The position numbers and the translations under genes were made by a program. This document shows positions 34,184 through 44,780 of a stretch of 64,000 bases of DNA, piece after piece. Position 1 is the stretch's first letter. Every line of letters starts with the position of its first letter. Below the pieces are notes generated by a model. The model was not told where the DNA came from, made no database searches, and was given only the letters and a program-made list of their open reading frames with translations. The stretch is from BD2-11 sp965115885 (lineage in GTDB: Bacteria; Gemmatimonadota; Gemmatimonadetes; Longimicrobiales; Gaopeijiaceae), in assembly GCA_965115885.1 (NCBI GenBank), contig OZ220479.1:558001-622000 (forward strand), given 5' to 3'.

Positions 34184-35404
34184 GTGCGCCCGACGGTCGC
34201 GGTCGCCTTGGCGGCGCTGGCGATTCTCCCGGTCGGTTCGGGTTCGGAGGCCGGGGCGCAGGACGCCGGCCCGGAGGACGCGGAGTACCGGCTCTACGTG
34301 GCCAACGAGTCGTCCGACGTCGTGAGCCGGGTGGCGTTCCGACCCGGCATGGGCGCGGAGGTGGAGAAGGAGATTCCGGTCGGGATCATGCCTGCCGACA
34401 ACGACGGTGCGCACGGACTCGCGGTTTCGCCGGACGGTGCCTTCTGGTATCTCACCGTCGCCCACGGCACGCCCTACGGGCACGTGTGGAAGTTCGCGGC
34501 CGGGCCCGACACCCTGGTCGGGCGCGCGAAGTTGGGGCTCTTCCCGGCCACCGTGGGGATCACCCCCGACGGCCAGTTTCTGGTGGTGGCCAACTTCAAC
34601 TTGCACGGCGACATGGTGCCCTCCGACCTGTCGGTGGTGCACGCCCCCACCATGACCCAGCTGTCGCGGGTCGCCACCTGTCTCATGCCCCACGGCAGCC
34701 GGGTGAGCGCATCCGGAAAGCGTCAGTACTCGACCTGCATGCACTCCGACCAACTAGTCGAGTTCGACCTCGTCGCCCTGGAGGTGGGTCGCCGTTTTTC
34801 TCTGACGCCGGGACGGGAGGGCGGCTTGGATGCGCGCGACCGGGGGATGGGGGGGCATGCGACGGCCATGGAGGGTTTCGCGAGCGCGGGAGGAGGCTCC
34901 GTCCGCCCGCCCGCCATGCGGGACCGCTCCGGCATGGCCGAGGACGCGCCGGTGTGTTCGCCGACTTGGGCCGAACCCGGCGCAGGCGTCTTCGCCGACC
35001 GGGTGGTCTACGTCGCCTGCAACCGGAACGACGAGATACTCGAGATCGACATCGAGACTTGGTCGGTGCGCCGGCGCTTCTCCACCGGGATCGCGCCCTA
35101 CAATTTGGAGGTCACCGCGGACGGCGCGTTGTTGCTGGCGACCCTCAAGGGCGAGCAGGCCCTCTCGGTGATCTCGCTCGAGTCCGGCGCGGAGCTGGCG
35201 CGTATCGCGACCACTCGGCCCGTTACCCACGGCGTGGTGGCGAGCCCGGACGGACGCTACGCCTTCGTCTCCAACGAGGCCGTCGGGACGACGCCCGGAA
35301 CCCTCGACGTCTTCGACCTCGCCGCCCTCGAGCGGGTCGCCAGCGTCGAGCTCCGCTACCAGCCCGGCGGGATCGATTTCTGGCGGGTCACGCCCGTTTC
35401 CTGA
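34184..35404 (+). CDS. Exported YVTN/lactonase-type beta-propeller protein
   Basis: About 406 residues. VRPTVAVALAALAILPVGSG followed by SEAGAQ is a signal peptide if translation starts at the GTG at 34184; an ATG at 34094 is in frame but would place a 36-bp palindrome in the coding region. The mature part is a chain of propeller blades with the usual phrases: EYRLYVANESSDVVSRVAF, GAHGLAVSPDGAFWYLTVAH, TVGITPDGQFLVVANFN, NLEVTADGALLLATLKGEQ and VVASPDGRYAFVSNEAVGTT. The C-terminus has LRYQPGGIDFWRV. Such proteins bind small molecules or partner proteins in the periplasm. A Met/Gly-rich loop (about 220-255) interrupts one blade. The next small gene follows after 31 bases. Confidence 0.85.
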   Translation: MRPTVAVALAALAILPVGSGSEAGAQDAGPEDAEYRLYVANESSDVVSRVAFRPGMGAEVEKEIPVGIMPADNDGAHGLAVSPDGAFWYLTVAHGTPYGHVWKFAAGPDTLVGRAKLGLFPATVGITPDGQFLVVANFNLHGDMVPSDLSVVHAPTMTQLSRVATCLMPHGSRVSASGKRQYSTCMHSDQLVEFDLVALEVGRRFSLTPGREGGLDARDRGMGGHATAMEGFASAGGGSVRPPAMRDRSGMAEDAPVCSPTWAEPGAGVFADRVVYVACNRNDEILEIDIETWSVRRRFSTGIAPYNLEVTADGALLLATLKGEQALSVISLESGAELARIATTRPVTHGVVASPDGRYAFVSNEAVGTTPGTLDVFDLAALERVASVELRYQPGGIDFWRVTPVS

Positions 35405-35435
35405 ACGTGGAGCGCGGAGAGGGCACGGGCAGGCG

Positions 35436-35705
35436 ATGAAGCGTCTCGCGTCATGGGGCATCGCGATCGCCGTCGCGGTCTTTCTCGGATACGTGGTGTA
35501 TTCGTCGATGGCGCCCGCCACCGTCGCCTGCGAGGTCTGCTTGGCGTTCGAGGGCGAGGAGGTGTGCCGCATGGGCGCCGGCCCCACCGCCGCCGCCGCC
35601 GCCGCCGCCGCGCAGGAGAGCGTCTGCGGCGGCAACGCCATGGGGATGGTGCTGAGCGAGCGGTGTCGCGCGCGCACGCCGGAGCGGATGACGTGCTCCC
35701 CGTGA
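35436..35705 (+). CDS. Small Cys- and Ala-rich membrane-anchored protein, unknown function
   Basis: An 89-residue protein with one N-terminal hydrophobic segment (LASWGIAIAVAVFLGYVVYS), which may be a membrane anchor or uncleaved signal. The exported part has six Cys (CEVCLAFEGEEVC, SVCGG, ERCRAR, MTCSP), possibly forming disulfides or a metal site, and an eight-Ala tract encoded by a GCC-type trinucleotide repeat at about 35587-35612, which could vary in length. ATG at 35436 stands 31 bases after the beta-propeller gene, with GGGCAGGCG upstream, so the two are likely co-transcribed. I recognise no family. Confidence 0.65.
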   Translation: MKRLASWGIAIAVAVFLGYVVYSSMAPATVACEVCLAFEGEEVCRMGAGPTAAAAAAAAQESVCGGNAMGMVLSERCRARTPERMTCSP

Positions 35706-36728
35706 CGAACGCCGGATCTCGTTTTTCAGTTCCCTCGCGGGAGGACGTCCGCTTGGTCGACGAAGCTGGGCGGGAGGGATCGAACCAACCGAGTGCGGAA
35801 GATCCTCGTCCCCGGTTCGTCGTCGCTTTCGACGGGCGCGCCTGTTTCCGGACGCATTCTCGGGCGAGAGCTCGCGAGATCCTTCGGGATGGGCTTGCAG
35901 AGCGTCTTTCCGAAGACGAGAGGATTGGTACGGGGAAGTGCTTTCTTCTCATGGATCCGACCGAGGGATGCGTCGAAGAGATCGGCGACCGTAGCTTCCA
36001 CTGCCTCGTGCATCGTCGAGAGAAACTCGTCCCCGATACCGGTGGATGGATGGCATGTCCGGTGTGCGTCCGAGTTTGGTTCTGACCTCGCGCCTCGGCG
36101 GACTCGCGGAGCGTCCTTGCCGGGCGACGAGCTGATCGGGAGTTCCCGGATCGACGGTTTTTTGAGCTGATCGAGAGCGCCTGCGGCGATGACGTCGGCC
36201 GCCCGAAAGCCGGGCGGCTGGATCCTGCTCCCGGTGACGAGTCGTCGATCGCCGTGACCGACGATGGAGAAGGCGTGTCGCTCGATCTGTCGCGATCGTT
36301 GCGCTCGTGCCGGGCGCCGACCGGCGGCTCGCCGTAAACGAGAACGCGGTCGCATGTGAATCGCGTTCTCGAGAACCGGCCGTCGAAGGTTCGGCCCTGG
36401 GCGTACCCTATCCATCGCCCCGAGAAGCCGTTTCTCGGCTGGTTCGTCCCGTGGAGCGGACCTGCGCGCGCAGGCGCGGCTCCTGCATTCCGGCGATGCG
36501 AGAAGAAATCGACTGGACCGACATGACGCTTCGGATCGGCTGGATCGGCATTCTCCAGCGCCGCTCCGCGACGACCGCCGATTCCGGTCGAGTTTGCGCC
36601 GACGGCGACGTCCTGGATAGACTCGATAGGAGGCGGATTGCGTCGATGCGGCGAGACGACGCATGCGGAAGGCTCGACGAGGGAATCCGCTTCGGGGCCC
36701 GCGTCCTCGTCCGTGCGGGGGAGGTTCG
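35706..36728. other. About 1 kb without a recognised gene
   Basis: The stretch is slightly lower in GC than its neighbours. A minus-strand frame from about 36180 to 35726 has protein-like sequence (for example TMHEAVEATVADLFDASLGR and DEPGTRIFRTRLVRSLPPSF), and a plus-strand frame from 36307 runs to 36741, but neither contains a motif I know and neither has a convincing ribosome binding site. It may be a decayed gene or an accessory insertion. The right end provides the promoter and ribosome binding site (GGGGGAGG) of the cox-like cluster. Confidence 0.4.
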
Positions 36729-37198
36729 ATGCCTGCGATAACGATGACGGTGAACGGGATCTCGCGTTCGGCGGAAGTCGAAGGCCGCACCCTTCTGGTC
36801 GACTTCCTGCGCGAGAAGCTGGCGCTGACCGGAACCCATGTGGGGTGCGACACCAGCCAGTGCGGCACCTGCGTCGTGCACATGAACGGCCGGTCGGTGA
36901 AGAGTTGCACCTGCCTCGCTGCGGACGCGGACGGGGCCGAGGTGACCACGATCGAAGGGCTTGCCGACGGAGCCGATCTGCATCCGATGCAGGAGGCTTT
37001 TCGCGAGCACCACGGCCTGCAGTGCGGGTTTTGCACGCCCGGGATGGTGATGAGCGCGATCGACTTGGTGGCGCAGAATCCGAACCCCAGCGAGGGCGAT
37101 GTCCGGCACTGGCTCGACGGCAACTTCTGCCGGTGCACCGGCTATCACAACATCGTCCAGGCCGTGTTGGCGGGAGCGAGCGCGATGGGGGGCGAATC

Positions 37199-37202
<4 letters not shown>
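36729..37202 (+). CDS. [2Fe-2S] small subunit of a molybdenum hydroxylase (CoxS-like)
   Basis: A 157-residue electron-transfer subunit. Its N-terminal plant-type ferredoxin cluster is held by C40, C45, C48 and C60 (GCDTSQCGTC ... SC), and the second cluster by C99, C102, C134 and C136 (CGFC and CRC), exactly the pattern of CoxS/xanthine-dehydrogenase-type small subunits. It passes electrons from the molybdopterin subunit to the FAD subunit. ATG at 36729 follows GGGGGAGG by about 5 bases. Its stop overlaps the start of the large subunit by 4 bases (ATGA), so the two are translationally coupled. First gene of the S-L-M-D-E cluster. Confidence 0.95.
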
Positions 37203-39574
<2,372 letters not shown>

Positions 39575-39586
39575 CCGGAGGCGACG

Positions 39587-40405
39587 GTGGAGAATTTCCA
39601 ATATCATGCGCCGTCGTCGCTCGACGGCGTCCTGGGTGCGCTCGGGAGCGCAGCCGACGGCAAGGTGCTCGCGGGCGGCATGAGCCTGTTGCCTCTTCTG
39701 AAGCTGGGACTGGCGGCGCCGAGCGATCTGGTTTCGTTGCGCAACGTGCCGGGCCTGAGCGACATCGAGGACCATGGGCACTGCGTGAAGATCGGAGCGT
39801 GCGCCACGCACGCGCAGGTGGCGGCGTCGCGCACGCTGCGCGAGCGCATCCCGGCGCTGGCCGCGATGGCCGGTCGCATCGGCGATCCCCAAGTGCGCAA
39901 CCGCGGCACCGTCGGGGGTTCCGTGGCGCACAACGATCCGGCGGCGGACTATCCGGCGGTGTGCGTCGCCCTGGATGCGACCGTCGTCACCGACCGGCGC
40001 AAGATTTCCTCCGACGACTTCTTCGGAGAGATGTTCGAGACCGCTCTGGAGGAGGACGAGCTGATCAAGGCCGTGTGCTTTCCGATCCCGAAGCGGGCCG
40101 CCTACGCGAAGTTCGAGAATCCGGCGTCGAAGTATGCGGTCGCGGGGGTCGCGGTGGCCGAGGGCTCCGGAGGAGTGCGGGTCGCGGCGACCGGCGCGGG
40201 CGCGGGCGTCTTCCGGATGGCGGAGATGGAGTCCGCGCTGGCGGACGACTTCTCGGCGGACGCGGTCGCGGACGTTCGCGTGCCCTCGGACGGACTCCTG
40301 TCCGACAGCGCGGCGGGCGCCGAGTACCGGGCCCATCTGGTCGGGGTGATGGCGAAGCGGGCCGTGGAGGCCTCGATCCGACGGAGCCGGACGAACCACG
40401 GATGA
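39587..40405 (+). CDS. FAD-binding medium subunit of the molybdenum hydroxylase (CoxM-like)
   Basis: A 272-residue flavoprotein that receives electrons from the FeS subunit and hands them to quinone or another acceptor. FAD-binding motifs are AGGMSLLPLLKLGLAAPSDL (about 32-51, the AGGxSL loop) and RNRGTVGGSVAHNDPAADYP (the TxGGxxA loop, about 104-123). The C-terminal CO_deh_flav_C domain is present. The start is a GTG at 39587 with CCGGAGG 7 bases upstream, 12 bases after the large-subunit stop. The stop overlaps the ATG of the MoxR-like gene. Confidence 0.93.
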   Translation: MENFQYHAPSSLDGVLGALGSAADGKVLAGGMSLLPLLKLGLAAPSDLVSLRNVPGLSDIEDHGHCVKIGACATHAQVAASRTLRERIPALAAMAGRIGDPQVRNRGTVGGSVAHNDPAADYPAVCVALDATVVTDRRKISSDDFFGEMFETALEEDELIKAVCFPIPKRAAYAKFENPASKYAVAGVAVAEGSGGVRVAATGAGAGVFRMAEMESALADDFSADAVADVRVPSDGLLSDSAAGAEYRAHLVGVMAKRAVEASIRRSRTNHG

Positions 40406-41388
40406 GGGAGGGGAGCAGGGCGGAAGGCCGCTCCGGCGCGGACGGTCCTCCGCCCTTTCCCGAGTCCGTCGACGAAACCGTGGCGTTGCTCGCCGGCCGA
40501 GGGTACGTCTCGGACGCGGGTTTGGGGACGGCGCTTTTTCTGGCGTTGCGGCTGGCCCGACCCCTGTTTTTGGAGGGTGCGGCGGGAGTGGGCAAGACCG
40601 AGCTGGCGCGTTCGGTGGCCGACGCGCTGGACAAGCCCCTGGTGCGGCTCCAGTGCTACGAGGGGCTGGACATGGCCGCCGCCGCGTACGAGTGGAACTT
40701 CGCCAGGCAGATGATCCACATCCGGGCTGCGGAGCTGGGACGGAACGCTCGCGCGGACGGCGACGCGGCTCGCTCCGAGGGTTCGCCGTCCGCTGTCGAA
40801 CGCGATGTCTTCGGCGAGGAATTCCTCATTCGCCGTCCTCTGCTGAAGGCGCTCGATCCGGACGGGGGCGTGGCGCCCGTGCTCCTGATCGACGAACTGG
40901 ACCGCAGCGACGAGCCCTTCGAAGCCTATCTCCTGGAGGTGCTCGCGGACTTCCGGATCACCGTCCCCGAGCTGGGCACCATCCGGGCGAAGACCCCGCC
41001 GGTGGTGGTCGTCACCTCGAACCGCACCCGCGAAATCCACGACGCGCTCAAGCGCCGTTGCATCTATCACTGGATCGACTATCCCACGGCGGATCGGGAG
41101 CTGGCGATCCTGGCTTCCCGGGTGCCGGAGGCCCCGGAGCGGCTGAGCGCCCAAGTGGTCGGCTTCGTGCGCAAGGTACGCGAGATGGAGCTCTTCAAGC
41201 GCCCCGGCGTGGCCGAGACCCTGGATTGGGCCCGCGCCCTCATGGCGTTGGACCGTCGCGCGCTCGACCGCGAGAGCGTGAATCGCACGCTGGGCGTACT
41301 GCTCAAGTACCGCGACGACTTGGAACGGTTGCGCCGGGACGGGGGCGTCGAGAAGGCGATGGCGGGAGCGGGAGAGCTTGCGGAGTGA
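40402..41388 (+). CDS. MoxR-family AAA+ ATPase (CoxD-like)
   Basis: A 328-residue AAA+ chaperone. Walker A is FLEGAAGVGKTEL at about 57-69, Walker B VLLIDELDRSDEPFEAYLLE at about 155-174, sensor 1 VVVVTSNRTREIHDALKRRC, and the arginine-finger region follows. In carboxydotrophs CoxD works with the VWA protein CoxE to assemble the Cu/S-Mo site of CO dehydrogenase; in other clusters MoxR-VWA pairs help insert metal centres. ATG at 40402 overlaps the CoxM-like stop by 4 bases. The cognate VWA gene comes after a 507-base gap, which is unusual for this cluster. Confidence 0.92.
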   Translation: MREGSRAEGRSGADGPPPFPESVDETVALLAGRGYVSDAGLGTALFLALRLARPLFLEGAAGVGKTELARSVADALDKPLVRLQCYEGLDMAAAAYEWNFARQMIHIRAAELGRNARADGDAARSEGSPSAVERDVFGEEFLIRRPLLKALDPDGGVAPVLLIDELDRSDEPFEAYLLEVLADFRITVPELGTIRAKTPPVVVVTSNRTREIHDALKRRCIYHWIDYPTADRELAILASRVPEAPERLSAQVVGFVRKVREMELFKRPGVAETLDWARALMALDRRALDRESVNRTLGVLLKYRDDLERLRRDGGVEKAMAGAGELAE

Positions 41389-41895
41389 GGCGAGAAGGAT
41401 CGCTCGCGCCCGCGGCGAAGGGGGCGCGTGCGCGCGAGGAGATTGCGCCGGGGACGGGAATTCCGACCTCCGCGTCGGACATCCGACGGCCGTTCCATCT
41501 TGGCCCGGCTCTGTGGTGACCTCCCACCTGCCCGGCGTCGTCGCCGGGGGCTCGTCGCCTGATCGATGCCGGGGGAGGTTGCCGCGCTCAGGGCGTCGCG
41601 CCGAGCCGCTTCGGATTCTCGTCGGGCGTCGAGGCGTGGATGCGCGCGTGACGTTCGTGGTCGGCGGGGAGCGGTCGACGGCGGTGCGCCGGGGCGTGCT
41701 TGCGGAGGACTGCCGGGGCCTGTGGCTCGCGAGCGCCGTTGCCGGACCGACGACTTGTCCCGCCCCGGGTTCCGGCCCTGGCGTCGATCCGCATCGACCG
41801 CCGGGCGAACGTGCGTCCGCACCGGCCCGTCGCCGCGGATCGACGGTCTTGCCGCGGACCGCCGTCGGGGTGCGCGGATTCCGTCGGAGGCCGTC
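41389..41895. other. 507-base gap inside the cox-like cluster
   Basis: No supported gene. Plus-strand frames are open through it but give Arg/Gly/Ala-rich text with no motif. The first 130 bases are purine-rich and the rest is GC-rich without hairpins that I can see. Overlapping starts on each side of the cluster make such a gap stand out; it may be a decayed gene or hold a second promoter for the VWA gene. GGAGG at about 41887 serves the GTG start at 41896. Confidence 0.4.
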
Positions 41896-43101
41896 GTGAA
41901 CCGAGCGCGCCCGCGCCGACCCACGGATTCCGTCGGCAAGCTCGCCGACAACGTCGTCCGTTTCGTGCGCATGTTGCGCGAGGCCGGGATGCCGGTGGGG
42001 CCGGGCCACGTGGTCTCCGCGGCGCGCGCCCTCGAGGTGATCGACGTCACCGAACGGAGCCAGTTCTACTGGGCGCTGCACGGGACGCTGGTTTCGGCCC
42101 CGGAACAGCGCGTCGTCTTCGACGGCGCTTTCCGGCTTTTCTGGCGCGATCCGCTGGGGCGGGACGAGGCCTTGCGGGCGTTGCTCTCCACGTCGCGTAT
42201 GGGCGAGAGCGAGTCGGCAGCGCGCCCTCCGGCCAGACTCTTCCCGGAGGCGGCTCCCGGGTACGCGCGATCCGCGCGCGCCGGCGGTGGGGAGGAGATC
42301 TCCGTGCGCATGGCCTTCTCGCCCTCGGAGGCGCTGCGCACCCGGGACTTCGAGCAGATGACCGCCGAAGAGGTCCGGCAGGCTAGGGAGGCGCTCCGCC
42401 GCATGAGGCCGGATTTGCGTCCGATCCCGACGCGCCGTTTCCGTTCCGACCCCCGCGGGCCCGGGATCGACGCGCGGCGCACCCTGCGGGCCAGCCTGCG
42501 CACTGGCGGATGTCCCGCGTCCCTGAAGCGCCGCTCACGCGCCGCGCGCCGTCCGGCACTGGTGGCGCTCTGCGACATCTCGGGCTCGATGGAGAGCTAT
42601 TCGCGCATCCTGCTGCACTTCTTCCACGCGCTCGCCAACGCCGGCGAGCGCGTTCATACCTTCCTGTTCGGTACCCGGCTCACCAACGTTACCCGGTTGC
42701 TGCGCGGCCGGGACGTGGACCGGGCGATGCGGCGCGTGGGGCGGGCGACGCCCGACTGGTGCGGCGGCACGCGCATCGGGGCGGCGTTGCGGACGTTCAA
42801 CCTGCATTGGTCGAGGCGTCTGCTGGCGGAGGGTGCGGTGGTGGTGCTGGTGACGGACGGGCTCGACCGGGAAGGCGCCGACGGCATCGCTTTCGAGGCC
42901 CGGCGTCTGAGAAAGTCGTGCCGGCGACTGATCTGGCTGAACCCGCTGCTGCGCTTCGAGAAATTCGCGCCCCGGGCCGCGGGCGTCCGGGCGCTCCTCC
43001 CCGAAGTGGACGAGCATCTGCCGGTCCACGATCTTGCGAGCGTGGAGGCGCTGGCGAACGCGCTGGGGCCCCGGCCCGGAACTCGGGCGCGGGCTTCGTA
43101 G
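41896..43101 (+). CDS. VWA-domain protein (CoxE-like)
   Basis: A 401-residue cytoplasmic protein with the CoxE arrangement: an N-terminal helical domain (FVRMLREAGMPVGPGHVVSA), a basic linker, and a C-terminal von Willebrand factor A domain. The metal-ion-dependent adhesion site is CDISGSMESYS at about 226-236, with VVVLVTDGLDRE later and a Thr region at DWCGGTRIGAAL. These proteins partner MoxR ATPases to mature molybdenum hydroxylases. The start is GTG at 41896, chosen because GGAGG lies just upstream and the first conserved residues follow at once. It ends 77 bases before the convergent haem protein gene. Confidence 0.9.
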   Translation: MNRARPRRPTDSVGKLADNVVRFVRMLREAGMPVGPGHVVSAARALEVIDVTERSQFYWALHGTLVSAPEQRVVFDGAFRLFWRDPLGRDEALRALLSTSRMGESESAARPPARLFPEAAPGYARSARAGGGEEISVRMAFSPSEALRTRDFEQMTAEEVRQAREALRRMRPDLRPIPTRRFRSDPRGPGIDARRTLRASLRTGGCPASLKRRSRAARRPALVALCDISGSMESYSRILLHFFHALANAGERVHTFLFGTRLTNVTRLLRGRDVDRAMRRVGRATPDWCGGTRIGAALRTFNLHWSRRLLAEGAVVVLVTDGLDREGADGIAFEARRLRKSCRRLIWLNPLLRFEKFAPRAAGVRALLPEVDEHLPVHDLASVEALANALGPRPGTRARAS

Positions 43102-43178
43102 CCGAGCGCCGAAAATCTCCCGTCCGACCCCGCTTCGCCGAATCGTCGACCTCGCTGTCCGCGGATGTCCGGTCCCCG

Positions 43179-44507
43179 CTACTCGACGATCCCGGGCTTG
43201 GTGTCGCTCAGGATGGAGCGGATGGCTTCCAGGTCGTCGGCGGAGAGATGCGCGAAATCGCCGTCGCTCTCCTCGCCTCGGAGAACGCTCCGGATGCGCC
43301 CCTCGACGTAGGCGCGGGCCTGGACAGGAAGGGCGTCGTACTCCGGCGCGTGGATCAGGTAGCTCAGCGGGTGGCGGAAGAGCCGGGTGCGGAGGTCCAA
43401 GTCGCGCAGGGAGCGGCCTTCGGCGTCCCTGCGTCCGTTCGCCACGAAGTCGGAGGCGAAAATCGAGGTGCCTTCGATGGGGCTCTCGAAGCGCGGTGCG
43501 CCCACGAACAGGAATGCGCGCACCAAGGATTCTCCGAGGCTCTCGACCAGGCGGGCGGTGCGCGGGGACGTCTCGCCGGAAGGAAGGCCCGCCTGTCGGT
43601 CGGCGTGGAGTGCGGTGCGGACGCGATATCCCACCAGGGTGATCAGGTTCTGCACGGTGATCTGGTGTTCGGCGACCAGCAGGGCCACGATGTCGCTGTG
43701 CGCGGCGGGGTAGGGAGCGACGTCGACGAGCCGCGACAGATCGGTGACGTTGCCGCCGGCGAAGAGCGAGTCGCCTCTCCGGCCAAGGGCGACGTTCCCC
43801 ATGTGAAGCTGGCTGCCGTGCGTGCCGGTGACGTACCAGCCGCCCCAGCGTTCCCGGATGGGGGTGGTGTCGGTGGTGATCCGCCAGAGCTCGTGGGAGG
43901 CGAGCTGACCGTTCTCGTCGGTCGGGCCGGAACCCATGACGTGCCGGGGCACCCCGCCCCCGGTGAGCGAGTAGGAGTCGTGGCACTGGAGGCAGAGTCC
44001 GGTCCGGCGGCGGATGCGGGGGCCATCGTCTCCGCCCGGCTCCAGATTGTAGAAGACCGGTCCCAGCTCCGGATCCTGGGCGGAGATCTCCAGGCCGTCC
44101 GTCCCCGGCGTCCAGGCGACGTAGACCCGGTCGTTGAAGTAGATGGCGCGCGGGGTTTCGGGCCAGATCAGGCGGGCCAGCAGGCTGGTTTTGGAGAAGA
44201 CCAGCATCTGGGAGGAGACGGGGACGTCGAGCGCGCGCAGGACGTCCTCCAAGTAGGCGCTCGGTCCCTCGCGGGCGAGGGCGAACTCCCCTCGCTCCAG
44301 CTGATGGGCGAGAACCGCCACCGGATTGTCGGTCGCGCCGGTCGCGTAGGGGATGGTCGGATATTCGGCGTCGTAGGGGAGCTGAGGCGTGGCGGGAGCC
44401 GCGGCCGCGCTCGCGGCCGGTACGGCGAGCAGGGCTGCTGCGCCCGTCGCCAAGAGACCTGCGGGCGGGATCGACGCGATGGCTCTCCTCGCACGGAGAA
44501 GCTTCAT
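43179..44507 (-). CDS. Exported protein with a single c-type haem motif, unknown family
   Basis: A 442-residue protein with a signal peptide (IPPAGLLATGAAALLAVPAA ending SAAA). One haem-binding motif, RTGLCLQCHDSYS (about residue 175), has the required Cys-x-x-Cys-His, so covalent haem attachment in the periplasm is likely. Around it are GGGVPRHVMGSGPTDENGQ and GWYVTGTHGSQLHMGN, conserved-looking and His-rich. A Met ligand cannot be assigned. The ATG at 44507 starts the signal peptide. The frame extends upstream without protein-like text. The gene converges with the VWA gene and stands alone; the link with the cox-like oxidase as an electron acceptor is only a thought from position. I recognise no named family. 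Confidence 0.75.
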   Translation of the reverse strand: MKLLRARRAIASIPPAGLLATGAAALLAVPAASAAAAPATPQLPYDAEYPTIPYATGATDNPVAVLAHQLERGEFALAREGPSAYLEDVLRALDVPVSSQMLVFSKTSLLARLIWPETPRAIYFNDRVYVAWTPGTDGLEISAQDPELGPVFYNLEPGGDDGPRIRRRTGLCLQCHDSYSLTGGGVPRHVMGSGPTDENGQLASHELWRITTDTTPIRERWGGWYVTGTHGSQLHMGNVALGRRGDSLFAGGNVTDLSRLVDVAPYPAAHSDIVALLVAEHQITVQNLITLVGYRVRTALHADRQAGLPSGETSPRTARLVESLGESLVRAFLFVGAPRFESPIEGTSIFASDFVANGRRDAEGRSLRDLDLRTRLFRHPLSYLIHAPEYDALPVQARAYVEGRIRSVLRGEESDGDFAHLSADDLEAIRSILSDTKPGIVE

Positions 44508-44714
44508 CGGACGATTACCGGACGTCGCAGGGTCGTTCGACACGCGCTCACGCGGAGTCCTCCAGCTCGTCGTCTCCTTCCGCCCCGGCCGAGCCCGCTC
44601 GCGACGCACGGGCCGGTCGCGCACGCGCGCTTCCCTGACCGACTGCGGCCGATGGTTCCATGCGACCTCCCCGCGTTCCCGATTCGGCGCGATCCGGGGG
44701 CAATGTAGGCGAAA

Positions 44715-44748
44715 CGGCTGCCGGGAGCCCGAAGCCCCCCGGCAGCCG
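44715..44748 (-). terminator. Hairpin after SusCD pair 3
   Basis: An 11-bp perfect stem (44715-44725 CGGCTGCCGGG with 44738-44748 CCCGGCAGCCG) and 12-base loop start 33 bases after the SusD stop when read on the minus strand. The minus strand continues TTTCGCC, a short T-run. This is a reasonable terminator for the SusC-SusD operon. Confidence 0.65.
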
Positions 44749-44780
44749 CCGGTCCCCGCATGTCCAGCCAAAGCGGTCGA

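Noticed and set aside
35764..35790. tRNA T-arm-like sequence on the minus strand (GGTTCGATCC)
   Set aside because: The T stem has mismatches and no acceptor, D or anticodon arm can be folded around it. It could be an old attachment-site fragment, but I cannot support that.
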